Source: Pseudomonadota bacterium (GTDB taxonomy: Bacteria > Desulfobacterota > Desulfobacteria > Desulfobacterales > C00003060). From it: DNA of 9,400 nucleotides. Position 1 is the first letter of the stretch. Every line of letters begins with the position of its first letter. The position numbers and the translations under genes are program-made. The notes under the pieces were generated by a model. The model saw only the letters and a program-made list of their open reading frames with translations, had not been told where the DNA came from and did not search any database. This document shows positions 1 to 7,377 of this stretch, piece after piece. The DNA lies in the NCBI GenBank assembly GCA_015222985.1, contig JADFWI010000301.1:1-9400 (forward strand), read 5' to 3'.

Positions 1-2
1 AG

Positions 3-1133
3 TCCGCCCATTCCAAATCCATGTTTGGAATCGGCGCCAGAACGGCTGCCACCATAGGGACCACCATTACAAAAGGCCTGATGACCTGGCCCTATTCTGG
101 GGTAAAAAAGCCGAAGGATGTCAAGATAAAGCATCTCATGCTATGTGCCAAGTGTCATTTGCCACAGCTCCAAGAGGCCACGGATGATGTTGCAAAAGAG
201 ATTGTAACGGCAGTATCCGGCCTTTGGGATAAAAAAAACAGAAAAGAGAGTGTGGAAAAGCTCAAGAAAATTAACATCAACTGCCTGATCTGCCACCAAA
301 CGAAGGCTATTACTCACAAGTGGGCTCAAGGCTTCCCACAAAAGGATGCCGTTTATGGAACACAGGACGGGGAGCACGAGGACGAGAACTACCCGATCAT
401 GAAAAAGAGCGAGATTCTACATGAGTCCGTCTTCTGCGGGCAATGCCATGGCCTTGGACCGAACTTCGAGTTTGAACAGCCCTCGCAGTGTGCGACAGCC
501 TACGGAAGCTATTTATTTGCCTACGTCGCCGAAGGCGGTCACGAATCATGCCAGTTTTGCCATATGAGTAAACACAATAAGGGTCATGTAATGCCCGCCT
601 ACCGGGATCCGGACATGGCCGAGGCGGCTGTCAGGATTGAGGCTGATGCCTTTGGCTATTATTGGCGAAAAAATAAGGCGGAGGGTGTGACCCCTCTGGC
701 AGTGGTCAGGGTAGAGATAACTAACAAAACGGGGCACGGAATCCCGGATGGCTGACCGACTCCAAACCGGATGATCCTGGATGTGATCGCAAAGACCCCT
801 GATGGCAAGGAAGTCTTCAATAGTTCAAAAATCTATATGCCTGCTCCTGGAAAAATGGCCTGTGGTAAAGAGATGGGCCGAGGACCATACGAAAAGGCCG
901 GTCTGATTCGTGATACCGCCCTTCCTCCTCATCGCACGATAGTGGAGACTTACGAGATTCCATTCCCACATGAAAAGATAGAACGCGGGAAAGAAATCTA
1001 TGGGAAACCTCTTTTTAAGGAGATGGATATTGATGTGGAACTCTGGTATGTTCCTTTTGGTGAAATAGAAGGACCTGCATCCCGCTGGAATCAGCTTTGG
1101 AAAAAGCTAACAAAAAAGGTCACCATCGACTAA
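3..1133 (+). CDS. Multiheme c-type cytochrome, putative selenoprotein, 5' end outside window
   Basis: This is probably a periplasmic or surface electron carrier; its redox partner is unknown. The frame is open to the left edge, so the true start and any signal peptide are not visible. The ATG at 21 has no ribosome binding site that could be judged and is probably internal. Four heme-binding CXXCH sites are visible: CAKCH (visible residue 48), CLICH (94), CGQCH (145) and CQFCH (183), the last followed by Met. A TGA at 753-755 (visible residue 251) interrupts the frame between GHGIPDG and PTPNR; the frame resumes without any shift and runs to TAA at 1131-1133. The text GHGIPDG-x-PTPN resembles the NxxGHxxPTG-type motif common in C-terminal domains of multiheme cytochromes, so both halves belong to one protein. 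A hairpin with a UGGA loop follows the TGA, as in two other genes here, so I read it as selenocysteine. A nonsense mutation remains possible. The gene converges on the HdrD-like gene across a shared terminator. The exact cytochrome family is not recognised. Confidence 0.82.
753..790 (+). promoter_or_regulatory. Candidate SECIS element of the cytochrome gene (weakest of three)
   Basis: UGA at 753-755 is followed after 22 nt by the loop UGGAU (778-782). The stem pairs 772-776 (UGAUC) with 785-789 (GAUCG, one G-U pair), plus C777 with G783, leaving U784 bulged. The stem is short and a competing small hairpin (767-771 with 775-780) is possible. The identical UGA-to-loop distance and the UGGA loop start shared with the other two candidates are the main support. 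Confidence 0.5.
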
Positions 1134-1182
1134 AGTGATGGCATATTGTAAGTGCTCGCACGATGTGGTTTCGAGTTTGAAC

Positions 1183-1218
1183 AAAAAAAGTCCCGCCTGC
1201 CAGCAGACGGGACTTTTT
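1183..1218. terminator. Bidirectional intrinsic terminator
   Basis: The arms 1185-1199 and 1204-1218 are complementary except for one C-A mismatch (1196/1207), around the 4-nt loop 1200-1203. The GC-rich stem ends in a T run on the plus strand (1214-1218) and an A run at 1183-1189 that reads as a T run on the minus strand. It lies 50 nt after the cytochrome stop and 26 nt after the HdrD-like stop, so it can serve both convergent genes. Confidence 0.9.
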
Positions 1219-1243
1219 ATAGCATTTTTTCCGCTAGCACATA

Positions 1244-2548
1244 TTATTCTTCGGGCATGTTGATTTCTTTCAGCTCATCTCCGAGGTATTCACGCTCATT
1301 TGGGCCAAGAATTCCGAGGGACAGGCCGATCAGCGTCCACAGATGGACTGTCATGTACTTGCCCTCAAAGTGGTGGGCAATATCATGGATCTGTGCATGG
1401 CAATTGTGACACGCAGCTATGCAGTAATCAGCTCCGGTGGCCACAATCTGGTCGAACTTGATTTTGCCATAAGCATGACGCGCTTCAGTATATCCTGATT
1501 GGAGGAACCCTCCCCCTCCGCCGCAGCAGAAATTATTAGACCTATTGGGCCACATTTCTATTAAGTTCTCTTCGCCCACAAGGGATTTCGCCACAAACCG
1601 CAGGTCTTCTGCTACTGGATCCCCGTAGCTCTTGCGTATAATCTGACACGGATCCTGGACCGTGAACTTTAACTTCAAATCCTTGTTCCAGTCAGAGTTT
1701 ACCGGCAGCTTTCCTTCCCGAATCCACTTGGCATAATATTGGTAGATGCTAGCAATTTCGAAGTCATAAGGGATATTGAATTTTCTCAGTCCTTCCAGGA
1801 CTGAAAAGGTCACGTGACCTCATTCTGTATTCAGATAGACCTTGCATCCCAGCTTTTGGGCCTGCATGATACTTGTACGTGTGACGTGCTCCCACGCTTT
1901 GTCGTCGGCAAGGAACATACAGTAATTCTCTGCCGCCCATCCCTTGCTCCCATATGTCCAATCTGCCCCCACAATGTTAAGGATTTTCCAAAGCGGAATC
2001 AGCTCGTCCGGCTCGGTCACCGGCTCCCTAGAATTCTGATTGATGAAGAACTCGGCTCCCTGCTTATCTATGGGCGCTTCCAGGTTGTCCCAGCCTTTCT
2101 GGGTATCTTTCACCTCTTCGAGTACATCTTCCACGACAAATATAAAGTCCTCCGGGGACGCACCCATGGCGCTGCAACTGTCGTTCCTGAGCGCCATATC
2201 GCACGAGCCGCGAATACCCTTGGGCCGCTCTTCACGTGGCCAACTCGCCCGCGCCAGGTAGACCAAACGGGGGATATCAATCTCCATGGGGCAGGCATAG
2301 ATGCAACGCTGGCATCCGGTACACATCCACACCCAAGGCGACTTCGTTGCCTCTTCATCCAGACCCAGAAGAATCATTCTCAGAAACTTTCTGGGGTCCA
2401 TGTCTGCAAGGCCCGTGGCAGGACAGCCTGAAACACAGGTACCGCAGGCGAAACACATATCCAGGTTACCCCCTCCCGGTATGGCTTCCATAGCCTTTTT
2501 CTTGAAGTCACACTGTATTATACCCAGTTCTATTGCTTCTTCTGCCAT
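1244..2548 (-). CDS. HdrC-HdrB/HdrD-like (Fe-S)-binding oxidoreductase, putative selenoprotein
   Basis: This is a 434-residue Fe-S protein of the HdrD/GlpC/DsrK-like type. It probably takes electrons from an HdrA partner and passes them to an unknown substrate. Two [4Fe-4S] motifs lie near the N-terminus: C32, C35, C38, C42 and C76, C79, C82, C86. The C-terminal half carries a CCG domain, C301-x39-C341-C342-GGGGG-x-C380-x2-C383, close to the CX31-39CCX35-36CXXC consensus. A TGA at 1822-1820 (residue 243) interrupts the frame inside NTE-U-GH. Relatives have ECGH at this place before the DPC segment, so UGA replaces a conserved Cys. The frame continues without a shift to TAA at 1246-1244. Read separately, the two halves would look like an Fe-S-only protein and a CCG-only protein starting at GTG 1813. 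The ATG at 2548 has a strong ribosome binding site 8 nt upstream. The gene is divergent from hdrA, whose operon lacks hdrB and hdrC, so it is a good candidate for the missing subunit. No membrane segments are seen, so it is likely cytoplasmic. Confidence 0.88.
1783..1822 (-). promoter_or_regulatory. Candidate SECIS element of the HdrD-like gene
   Basis: In the minus-strand mRNA the UGA (1822-1820) is followed after 22 nt by the loop UGGAA (1797-1793). It is closed by a 10-bp stem, UUUUCAGUCC (1807-1798) with GGACUGAGAA (1792-1783), with one G-U wobble. The distance and the UGGA loop match the mvhD hairpin exactly while the stem sequence differs. Bacterial SECIS elements typically carry G early in an apical loop some 16-37 nt after UGA, which fits. 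Confidence 0.78.
1808..1819. repeat. Perfect 12-bp palindrome directly after the HdrD-like UGA
   Basis: GGTCACGTGACC is fully self-complementary and begins on the first base after the in-frame UGA. It contains the GTG at 1813 that an ORF finder would take as a start codon. It has no loop space for a stable RNA hairpin of its own. A DNA-binding role is possible but it may be chance within coding sequence. Confidence 0.6.
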
Positions 2549-2556
2549 TAGGATTT

Positions 2557-2564
2557 ACCTCCCC
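2557..2564 (-). promoter_or_regulatory. Ribosome binding site of the HdrD-like gene
   Basis: Read on the minus strand this is GGGGAGGT, 8 nt before the ATG at 2548. It is a near-ideal Shine-Dalgarno sequence and fixes the start. Confidence 0.85.
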
Positions 2565-2565
2565 T

Positions 2566-2581
2566 GAAACGTTAATGTTTC
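2566..2581. repeat. Imperfect palindrome in the HdrD-like leader
   Basis: GAAAC and GTTTC flank a central TTAA, giving a 16-bp dyad with one mismatched position pair. It sits 2 bp upstream of the ribosome binding site, where a repressor or RNA fold could affect expression. No known operator is recognised. Confidence 0.4.
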
Positions 2582-2600
2582 TCGTAACTTCTATCCGCCT

Positions 2601-2618
2601 GCAGCGAAAAATCGCAGC
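2601..2618. repeat. Small inverted repeat in the HdrD-like leader
   Basis: GCAGCGA (2601-2607) and TCGCAGC (2612-2618) can pair around a 4-nt A loop with one internal A-A mismatch. On the minus-strand RNA the loop is UUUU. It lies between the candidate promoter and the ribosome binding site. Confidence 0.4.
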
Positions 2619-2656
2619 TTAGTACTCCAATTATGGCATCCCAACGATATGTGCCA

Positions 2657-2683
2657 ATTATCAAATGTCATAGATGGTGTCAA
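2657..2683 (-). promoter_or_regulatory. Candidate sigma70 promoter of the HdrD-like gene
   Basis: The minus strand reads TTGACA (2683-2678), a 15-nt spacer, then GATAAT (2662-2657). The -35 is a perfect match and the -10 matches at 5 of 6 bases, but the spacer is short. The predicted start near 2650 would give a leader of about 100 nt. Confidence 0.5.
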
Positions 2684-2760
2684 ACAAAAACTGAGCCTAT
2701 CCTTGCGCTTCACTTCCTTTATTAGGCTTGATTTCATCTAAAAAACATTCCAAATACGTG

Positions 2761-2787
2761 TTGACACAATCCGAAATTTAGTATAAG
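2761..2787 (+). promoter_or_regulatory. Candidate sigma70 promoter of the hdrA-mvhD-metVF operon
   Basis: TTGACA (2761-2766) is followed by a 15-nt spacer and TATAAG (2782-2787). The -35 is perfect and the -10 matches at 5 of 6 bases; the spacer is shorter than the usual 16-18. The bases after the -35 (C, any, ATC) match those of the divergent promoter, suggesting a related design. The leader would be about 120 nt. Confidence 0.5.
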
Positions 2788-2830
2788 GGAAGTCACGTTG
2801 CTTAACTGACCATTACAAATAACCTTTGCT

Positions 2831-2873
2831 CGCAATTGCAACCATGGCCACCATTCCGGCAATTCCAATTGCG
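2831..2873 (+). repeat. Inverted repeat in the hdrA leader
   Basis: CGCAATTG (2831-2838) and CAATTGCG (2866-2873) are perfect inverted repeats 27 nt apart, inside the predicted 5' untranslated region. They could form a stem or bind a dimeric regulator. The second arm ends 30 nt before the ribosome binding site. Confidence 0.45.
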
Positions 2874-2903
2874 TAGCTAAGTTCGAGACTGACTCACATT
2901 GCC

Positions 2904-2907
2904 AGGA
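2904..2907 (+). promoter_or_regulatory. Ribosome binding site that decides the hdrA start
   Basis: AGGA lies 6 nt before the ATG at 2914. The in-frame TTG at 2899 lies upstream of this site and has no comparable sequence before it, so ATG 2914 is the better start. Confidence 0.65.
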
Positions 2908-2913
2908 ACGAAG

Positions 2914-5900
2914 ATGAATCCAGAACAAACCAATGAGCGTGTTGGCGCAGTCATGATCGTAGGGGGCGGTATCGGAGGGATGCAGTCCGCCCTTGATCTT
3001 GCAGAATCTGGCTTCTATGTATACCTGGTTGAAAAATCATCGTGTATTGGCGGCCGCATGGCCCAGTTGGACAAAACATTCCCCACGAATGACTGTTCCA
3101 TGTGTATCATGGGTCCAAAGCTGGTGGAATGCGGCCGACATTTAAACATCGAAATATTGACCCTTTCCGAGGTAGAAAGCATTTCCGGAAACGAAGGCAA
3201 CTTCAAGGTCAAGATACATCAACATGCCCGCTATATAGACCCTGATAAATGCACCGGATGTGGAGATTGTGCTGAAGCCTGTCCTGTGAGTATTCCGGAT
3301 GAATTCAACATGGGCCTGGGACTTAGAAAAGCAACCTATCTATCTTATCCTCAAGGTGTCCCCAGGGTTAATGCCATTGTTAAGAAAGACAGGGCCCCCT
3401 GCGTAAACACTTGTCCGGCGGGCATCAATGTTCAGGGGTATGTACAGCTTATTGGTGCTGGCAAATACCGAGAGGCTATTCAATTGATCAGGGAGCGCCT
3501 TCCTTTGCCAGGGGTCCTGGGGCGAGTCTGCCCACATCCGTGCGAATTTCAATGCCGAAGGGCGGATGTAGATGAAGCCATTGCCATTAGAGATTTGAAG
3601 CGCTTTGCGGCCGATCAGGTGAATCTGGATGAGCTCCCGCTGCCCGAAATCGAAGACCGATCGGAAAAAGTGGCAGTAGTTGGTTCAGGCCCGGCTGGCC
3701 TGACTGTAGCGTACTATCTCAGGCTCAAGGGATACCAGGTAACAATCTTTGAGGCGCTTCCGGTGCTGGGCGGTATGCTCCGGGTGGGCATCCCTGATTA
3801 CCGGTTACCTCCGGAGTTATTAGACGCGGAGATAAACCAGATCCTCCGGCTCGGAATCGAGACGCAAACTGGCAAGCGCCTTGGCATGGATTTCACTCTG
3901 GACGACCTGAAAAGGGATGGCTTCAGCGCTATTTTCCTTGCGATTGGCGCCCATCTTGGCATGAAATCGAACGTTAAGGGCGAGGATGAATTCGCGGGTG
4001 TAGTTAATGCGGTCGATTTCTTGAGGGACGTAAATCTGGGCAGCCGGGAGCGGCCCGGCAGGCGTGTCGTAATCATCGGCGGGGGAAACGTGGCCATCGA
4101 CGCGGCCCGAGTTGCCAGGCGGCTCGGCTGTGAGGATGTTGCCCTTGCTTATCGGCGTAGCGAAAAAGAGATCCCTGCTTTCTCGGAAGAGATCGAGGGT
4201 GCCCTGGCCGAGGGGGTCAAATTTCACTACCTGACCGCACCTGTGCGTGTTTTGGGTGAGGGTGGAAGGGTCACCGGTTTGGAGTGCGTGCGTACCGAAC
4301 TCGGACCTCCTGATGCAAGTGGCAGGCGCCGACCGGTGCCTGTAGAGGGCTCCGAGTTTGTAATTGACTGCGACGGGGTTATTCCCGCCATTGGCCAGCA
4401 GATAGACATAGGCTGGGCCAAGGATGGCGACGCATTGGACGTCACCCGCCGCAGCACACTGGTGGTGAACCAGCACACTATGCAGACGTCCATCCCCCAT
4501 GTGTTTGCTGCTGGCGATGCGGTTACAGGCCCTGCAACGGTGATCGAAGCAGTGGCAGCCGGTCACAAGGCAGTAGAGGCTATTCATCTTTACATCAATG
4601 GGGAGGATCTGGACAGTTATGCCGAGCAGTTGGCGGTCCAGGAGCCCCTGGGCCAGGATTGGGCGGAGATTCCCCAAGGCCTTGCCACAGAACCCCGGGC
4701 AAAATCAAAGCATTTGGAGCCACAGGAAAGGATAACTTCCTTTGATGAGGTGGACCTTTGCCTTTCAGAAGAGGAGGCACTACGAGAGGCACAACGCTGC
4801 CTTAACTGCGGTGTATGCTGTGAGTGTTTTCAGTGTGTTGAGGCCTGTAAGGCCGAGGCCATAGATCATGATATGGCAGATGGGTCAATTGATATCGATG
4901 TAGGATCGATCATCCTTGCCCCAGGTTTTAATCCTTACGACCCCAGGGTTTACGATACCTATCAATATAGCCAATTCCCTAATGTTATTACCAGCCTGGA
5001 ATTTGAGCGGCTGCTTAGCGCATCCGGCCCTTATGGGGGGCACCTTATAAGGCCATCTGACGAAAAGGAACCGAAAAAGATTGCCTGGATCCAGTGTGTG
5101 GGTTCGAGGAATACCCAGATAGGGGCCAAAGGTTATTGCTCGGGGGTGTGTTGCACCTATGCCATAAAACAGGCCATGATAGCCAAAGAGCACTCCCACG
5201 AACCATTGGACACCGCTATCTTCTACATAGATGTGCGCACCCATGGCAAAGATTTTGAGCGGTACTTTAATCGTGCCAAAGAGGAAACTGGCATCCGTTT
5301 CATAAAATCCAGGATAAATAATGTGCTGGCTGGGGATGAGCCCGGAGAACTCAAGATCAGGTATACAGATGAGGCAGGAAGAACTGTCCGGGAGGACTTT
5401 GACATAGTAGTCTTATCCATCGGACTCGATATAGCTCAGGAAACTGTTGATTTGGCTAAAAAAATCGGTGTTGAGCTGGACCATTACAATTTTGTAGACA
5501 CCAGTAGTTTTGAACCCGTCAAGACATCAAGACAGGGGATCTATGTGTGTGGCGCTTTTGAGGCACCAAAGGATATCCCCGAGACCGTTGCCCAGGCAAG
5601 CGCAGCAGCAGCTTCGGCTACGTCTGCCCTTGCAGAAGTAAGAGGGACCAGGATTAAGATAAAGGAGTATCCCCCTGAACGTGATGTCAGCAAAGAACCG
5701 ATAAAAATAGGTGTCTTTATCTGTCATTGCGGTATTAACATAGGCGGTGTTGCTAACGTCCCTGAGATCGTGGAATACACCAGAACCCTCCCGTATGTGG
5801 ATTATGTAGAAGACAACCTCTTTACTTGTGCAGAAGATACACAGGTAAAGATGCAGCAAGTTATTATCGAAAGGCAGTTGACCAGGGTGGTGGTAGCCTC

Positions 5901-7365
5901 CTGCACCCCAAGGACCCATGAGCCATTATTTAGGGAGACATGCAGAGAAGGTGGCCTTAATCCATATCTGTTTGAAATGGCCAATATCCGGGATCAATGT
6001 ACCTGGGTACACATGCATGAACCGGAGAGGGCAACTGCGAAATGCAAAGACCTGGTGCGTATGGCAGTGGCCAGGGCTGCCCGCCTGGAGCAACTTTATC
6101 AGATTCCCCAGTCTATCACTCAAGAAACCCTGGTAGTCGGTGGGGGTGTGGCCGGTATGACGGCGGCTCTGGGATTGGCTGATCAAGGATTTAAGGCATA
6201 TTTGATAGAGAGAGAGGAGAGCCTGGGCGGTCAGGCTCTTAGATTACATACTACGTGGAAAGGCGAAAGCATAGAGGCTTATGTTGAAGAAATCGTTAAA
6301 AGGGTCAATGAACATCCTTTGGTAGAAGTACATTTGCAGACTAAGATCAAGCTTGTAGAGGGCATTATTGGGAATTTTAGCTCCAAATTGGTCGATCTCC
6401 AGGGCAAAGAGACAGAGGTGAGTCACGGTGCGGTAATTATAGCCAACGGGGGAGAGAGTTACAAGCCTGAAGAGTATCTATATGGAGAAGATCCCAATAT
6501 CTTACTATCATTGGATCTCGATCAGGAAATTATGCAAAATGCCGACAGGCTGAAACACGTAAATACCGTTGTTTTTATCCAGTGTGTTGGCTCTCGAGAA
6601 CCGGACAGACCTTATTGCAGCAGGGTGTGCTGCACACATTCCATCCACAGTGCATTGACCCTGAAAAAATTAAACCCTGATATGGATATCTATATCATAT
6701 ACAGGGACATAAGAACCTATGGGGAAAGGGAAGATCTATATAGAGAGGCACGATCTAAGGGTGTTAACTTTATACGTTATGAACTGGACGATAAACCCAG
6801 GGTTGAAAAAACGAATGGTAAACTCAGGGTGACTGTTACGGATCAGGCAATCAATATACCTGTGGAGATAGATGCCGATATTATAACCCTGGCTTCTGCC
6901 ATTGTGCCTCGGGACGATAATGTAGTACTTTCCAAGCTCTTTAAGGTGGCTATGAACCAGGATGGCTTTTTCATGGAGGCCCATGCAAAGCTCAGGCCTG
7001 TTGATTTTGCCTGTGCCGGTGTGTTTCTTTGTGGATTGGCCCATGGTCCAAAATCTATTGATGAAGCCATCTCACAGGCAAAGGCAACGGTCTCCAGGGC
7101 ATGTACCATTCTTTCAAACAAAGAGAGGATGGTGGGTGGAGTTGTTGCTGTGGTGGATCCTGAGCGTTGTGCCATCTGTTTGACCTGCGTCAGGGTATGT
7201 CCTTTTGGAGTCCCGGAAATCGATTATGAGAACGGAGTGGCAAAGATAGACCCGGGAGCCTGCCAGGGATGTGGTTCTTGCGCCGTTGCATGCCCCAGGG
7301 GCGCAATCGAGGTAATGCATTATAAGGACGAGCAGCAAATTGCTAAGTTGATGGCTGTATTTTAG
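2914..7365 (+). CDS. hdrA: HdrA-type flavoprotein with inserted GltD/NfnB-like module, fused to a second HdrA
   Basis: This 1483-residue cytoplasmic flavin and Fe-S protein probably forms the electron-bifurcating hub of the operon. Order: FAD-binding GGGIGG (17-22); the HdrA hallmark GGRMAQLDKTFPTNDCSMC with C61, C64 and C73; a ferredoxin motif CTGCGDCAEACP (about 113-124). Next comes a GltD-like block from CVNTCPAGIN (about 162) through CPHPCEFQC (206), VVGSGPAG (about 252), IIGGGNVA (about 385) and FAAGDA (about 530). HdrA then resumes with CLNCGVCCECFQCVEAC (about 629) and IQCVGSR...CSGVCCT (about 727-750). From about 930 a second, complete HdrA begins (FICHCGINIGG, ASCTPRTHEP, VVGGGVAG at about 1073, IQCVGSR...CSRVCCT at about 1222). 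It ends with two [4Fe-4S] motifs (about 1418-1460). I therefore expect three FADs, an NAD(P)H site and several clusters. HdrA is normally about 650 residues. The inserted block is richer in G+C than its flanks. mvhD follows 12 nt downstream. Confidence 0.93.
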   Translation: MNPEQTNERVGAVMIVGGGIGGMQSALDLAESGFYVYLVEKSSCIGGRMAQLDKTFPTNDCSMCIMGPKLVECGRHLNIEILTLSEVESISGNEGNFKVKIHQHARYIDPDKCTGCGDCAEACPVSIPDEFNMGLGLRKATYLSYPQGVPRVNAIVKKDRAPCVNTCPAGINVQGYVQLIGAGKYREAIQLIRERLPLPGVLGRVCPHPCEFQCRRADVDEAIAIRDLKRFAADQVNLDELPLPEIEDRSEKVAVVGSGPAGLTVAYYLRLKGYQVTIFEALPVLGGMLRVGIPDYRLPPELLDAEINQILRLGIETQTGKRLGMDFTLDDLKRDGFSAIFLAIGAHLGMKSNVKGEDEFAGVVNAVDFLRDVNLGSRERPGRRVVIIGGGNVAIDAARVARRLGCEDVALAYRRSEKEIPAFSEEIEGALAEGVKFHYLTAPVRVLGEGGRVTGLECVRTELGPPDASGRRRPVPVEGSEFVIDCDGVIPAIGQQIDIGWAKDGDALDVTRRSTLVVNQHTMQTSIPHVFAAGDAVTGPATVIEAVAAGHKAVEAIHLYINGEDLDSYAEQLAVQEPLGQDWAEIPQGLATEPRAKSKHLEPQERITSFDEVDLCLSEEEALREAQRCLNCGVCCECFQCVEACKAEAIDHDMADGSIDIDVGSIILAPGFNPYDPRVYDTYQYSQFPNVITSLEFERLLSASGPYGGHLIRPSDEKEPKKIAWIQCVGSRNTQIGAKGYCSGVCCTYAIKQAMIAKEHSHEPLDTAIFYIDVRTHGKDFERYFNRAKEETGIRFIKSRINNVLAGDEPGELKIRYTDEAGRTVREDFDIVVLSIGLDIAQETVDLAKKIGVELDHYNFVDTSSFEPVKTSRQGIYVCGAFEAPKDIPETVAQASAAAASATSALAEVRGTRIKIKEYPPERDVSKEPIKIGVFICHCGINIGGVANVPEIVEYTRTLPYVDYVEDNLFTCAEDTQVKMQQVIIERQLTRVVVASCTPRTHEPLFRETCREGGLNPYLFEMANIRDQCTWVHMHEPERATAKCKDLVRMAVARAARLEQLYQIPQSITQETLVVGGGVAGMTAALGLADQGFKAYLIEREESLGGQALRLHTTWKGESIEAYVEEIVKRVNEHPLVEVHLQTKIKLVEGIIGNFSSKLVDLQGKETEVSHGAVIIANGGESYKPEEYLYGEDPNILLSLDLDQEIMQNADRLKHVNTVVFIQCVGSREPDRPYCSRVCCTHSIHSALTLKKLNPDMDIYIIYRDIRTYGEREDLYREARSKGVNFIRYELDDKPRVEKTNGKLRVTVTDQAINIPVEIDADIITLASAIVPRDDNVVLSKLFKVAMNQDGFFMEAHAKLRPVDFACAGVFLCGLAHGPKSIDEAISQAKATVSRACTILSNKERMVGGVVAVVDPERCAICLTCVRVCPFGVPEIDYENGVAKIDPGACQGCGSCAVACPRGAIEVMHYKDEQQIAKLMAVF

Positions 7366-7377
7366 GGGAAATAATAA

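Larger units (their letters stand above)
2549..2913. other. Divergent intergenic regulatory region
   Basis: These 365 bp separate the HdrD-like gene (leftward) from the hdrA operon (rightward). I see one sigma70-like promoter candidate per direction, leaders of roughly 100 nt each, an imperfect palindrome and a small hairpin in the leftward leader, and an 8-bp inverted repeat in the rightward leader. No tRNA, open reading frame with coding character, or recognisable riboswitch was seen. Confidence 0.7.

Noticed and set aside
753..755. Cytochrome gene as a pseudogene or frameshift
   Set aside because: The frame on both sides of the TGA is the same, no other damage is seen, and two other genes show the same UGA-plus-hairpin arrangement. 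A single nonsense change cannot be fully excluded.
1244..1813. Separate HdrB-like gene starting at GTG 1813
   Set aside because: It would start inside the conserved GHV segment, has no Shine-Dalgarno sequence in the preceding bases, and is in the same frame as the upstream half across one UGA.
1814..2431. Plus-strand open frame of 205 codons opposite the HdrD-like gene
   Set aside because: It is a shadow of the minus-strand Fe-S protein, whose cluster motifs and ribosome binding site are clear.
2899..2901. TTG at 2899 as the hdrA start
   Set aside because: It lies upstream of the AGGA site at 2904-2907, and the ATG at 2914 is correctly spaced from that site.
3820..4677. Long antisense open frame (285 codons) opposite hdrA
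   Set aside because: It lies inside the G+C-rich GltD-like block, where stop codons are rare on the opposite strand. Its translation shows no recognisable domain and the sense frame is clearly coding.
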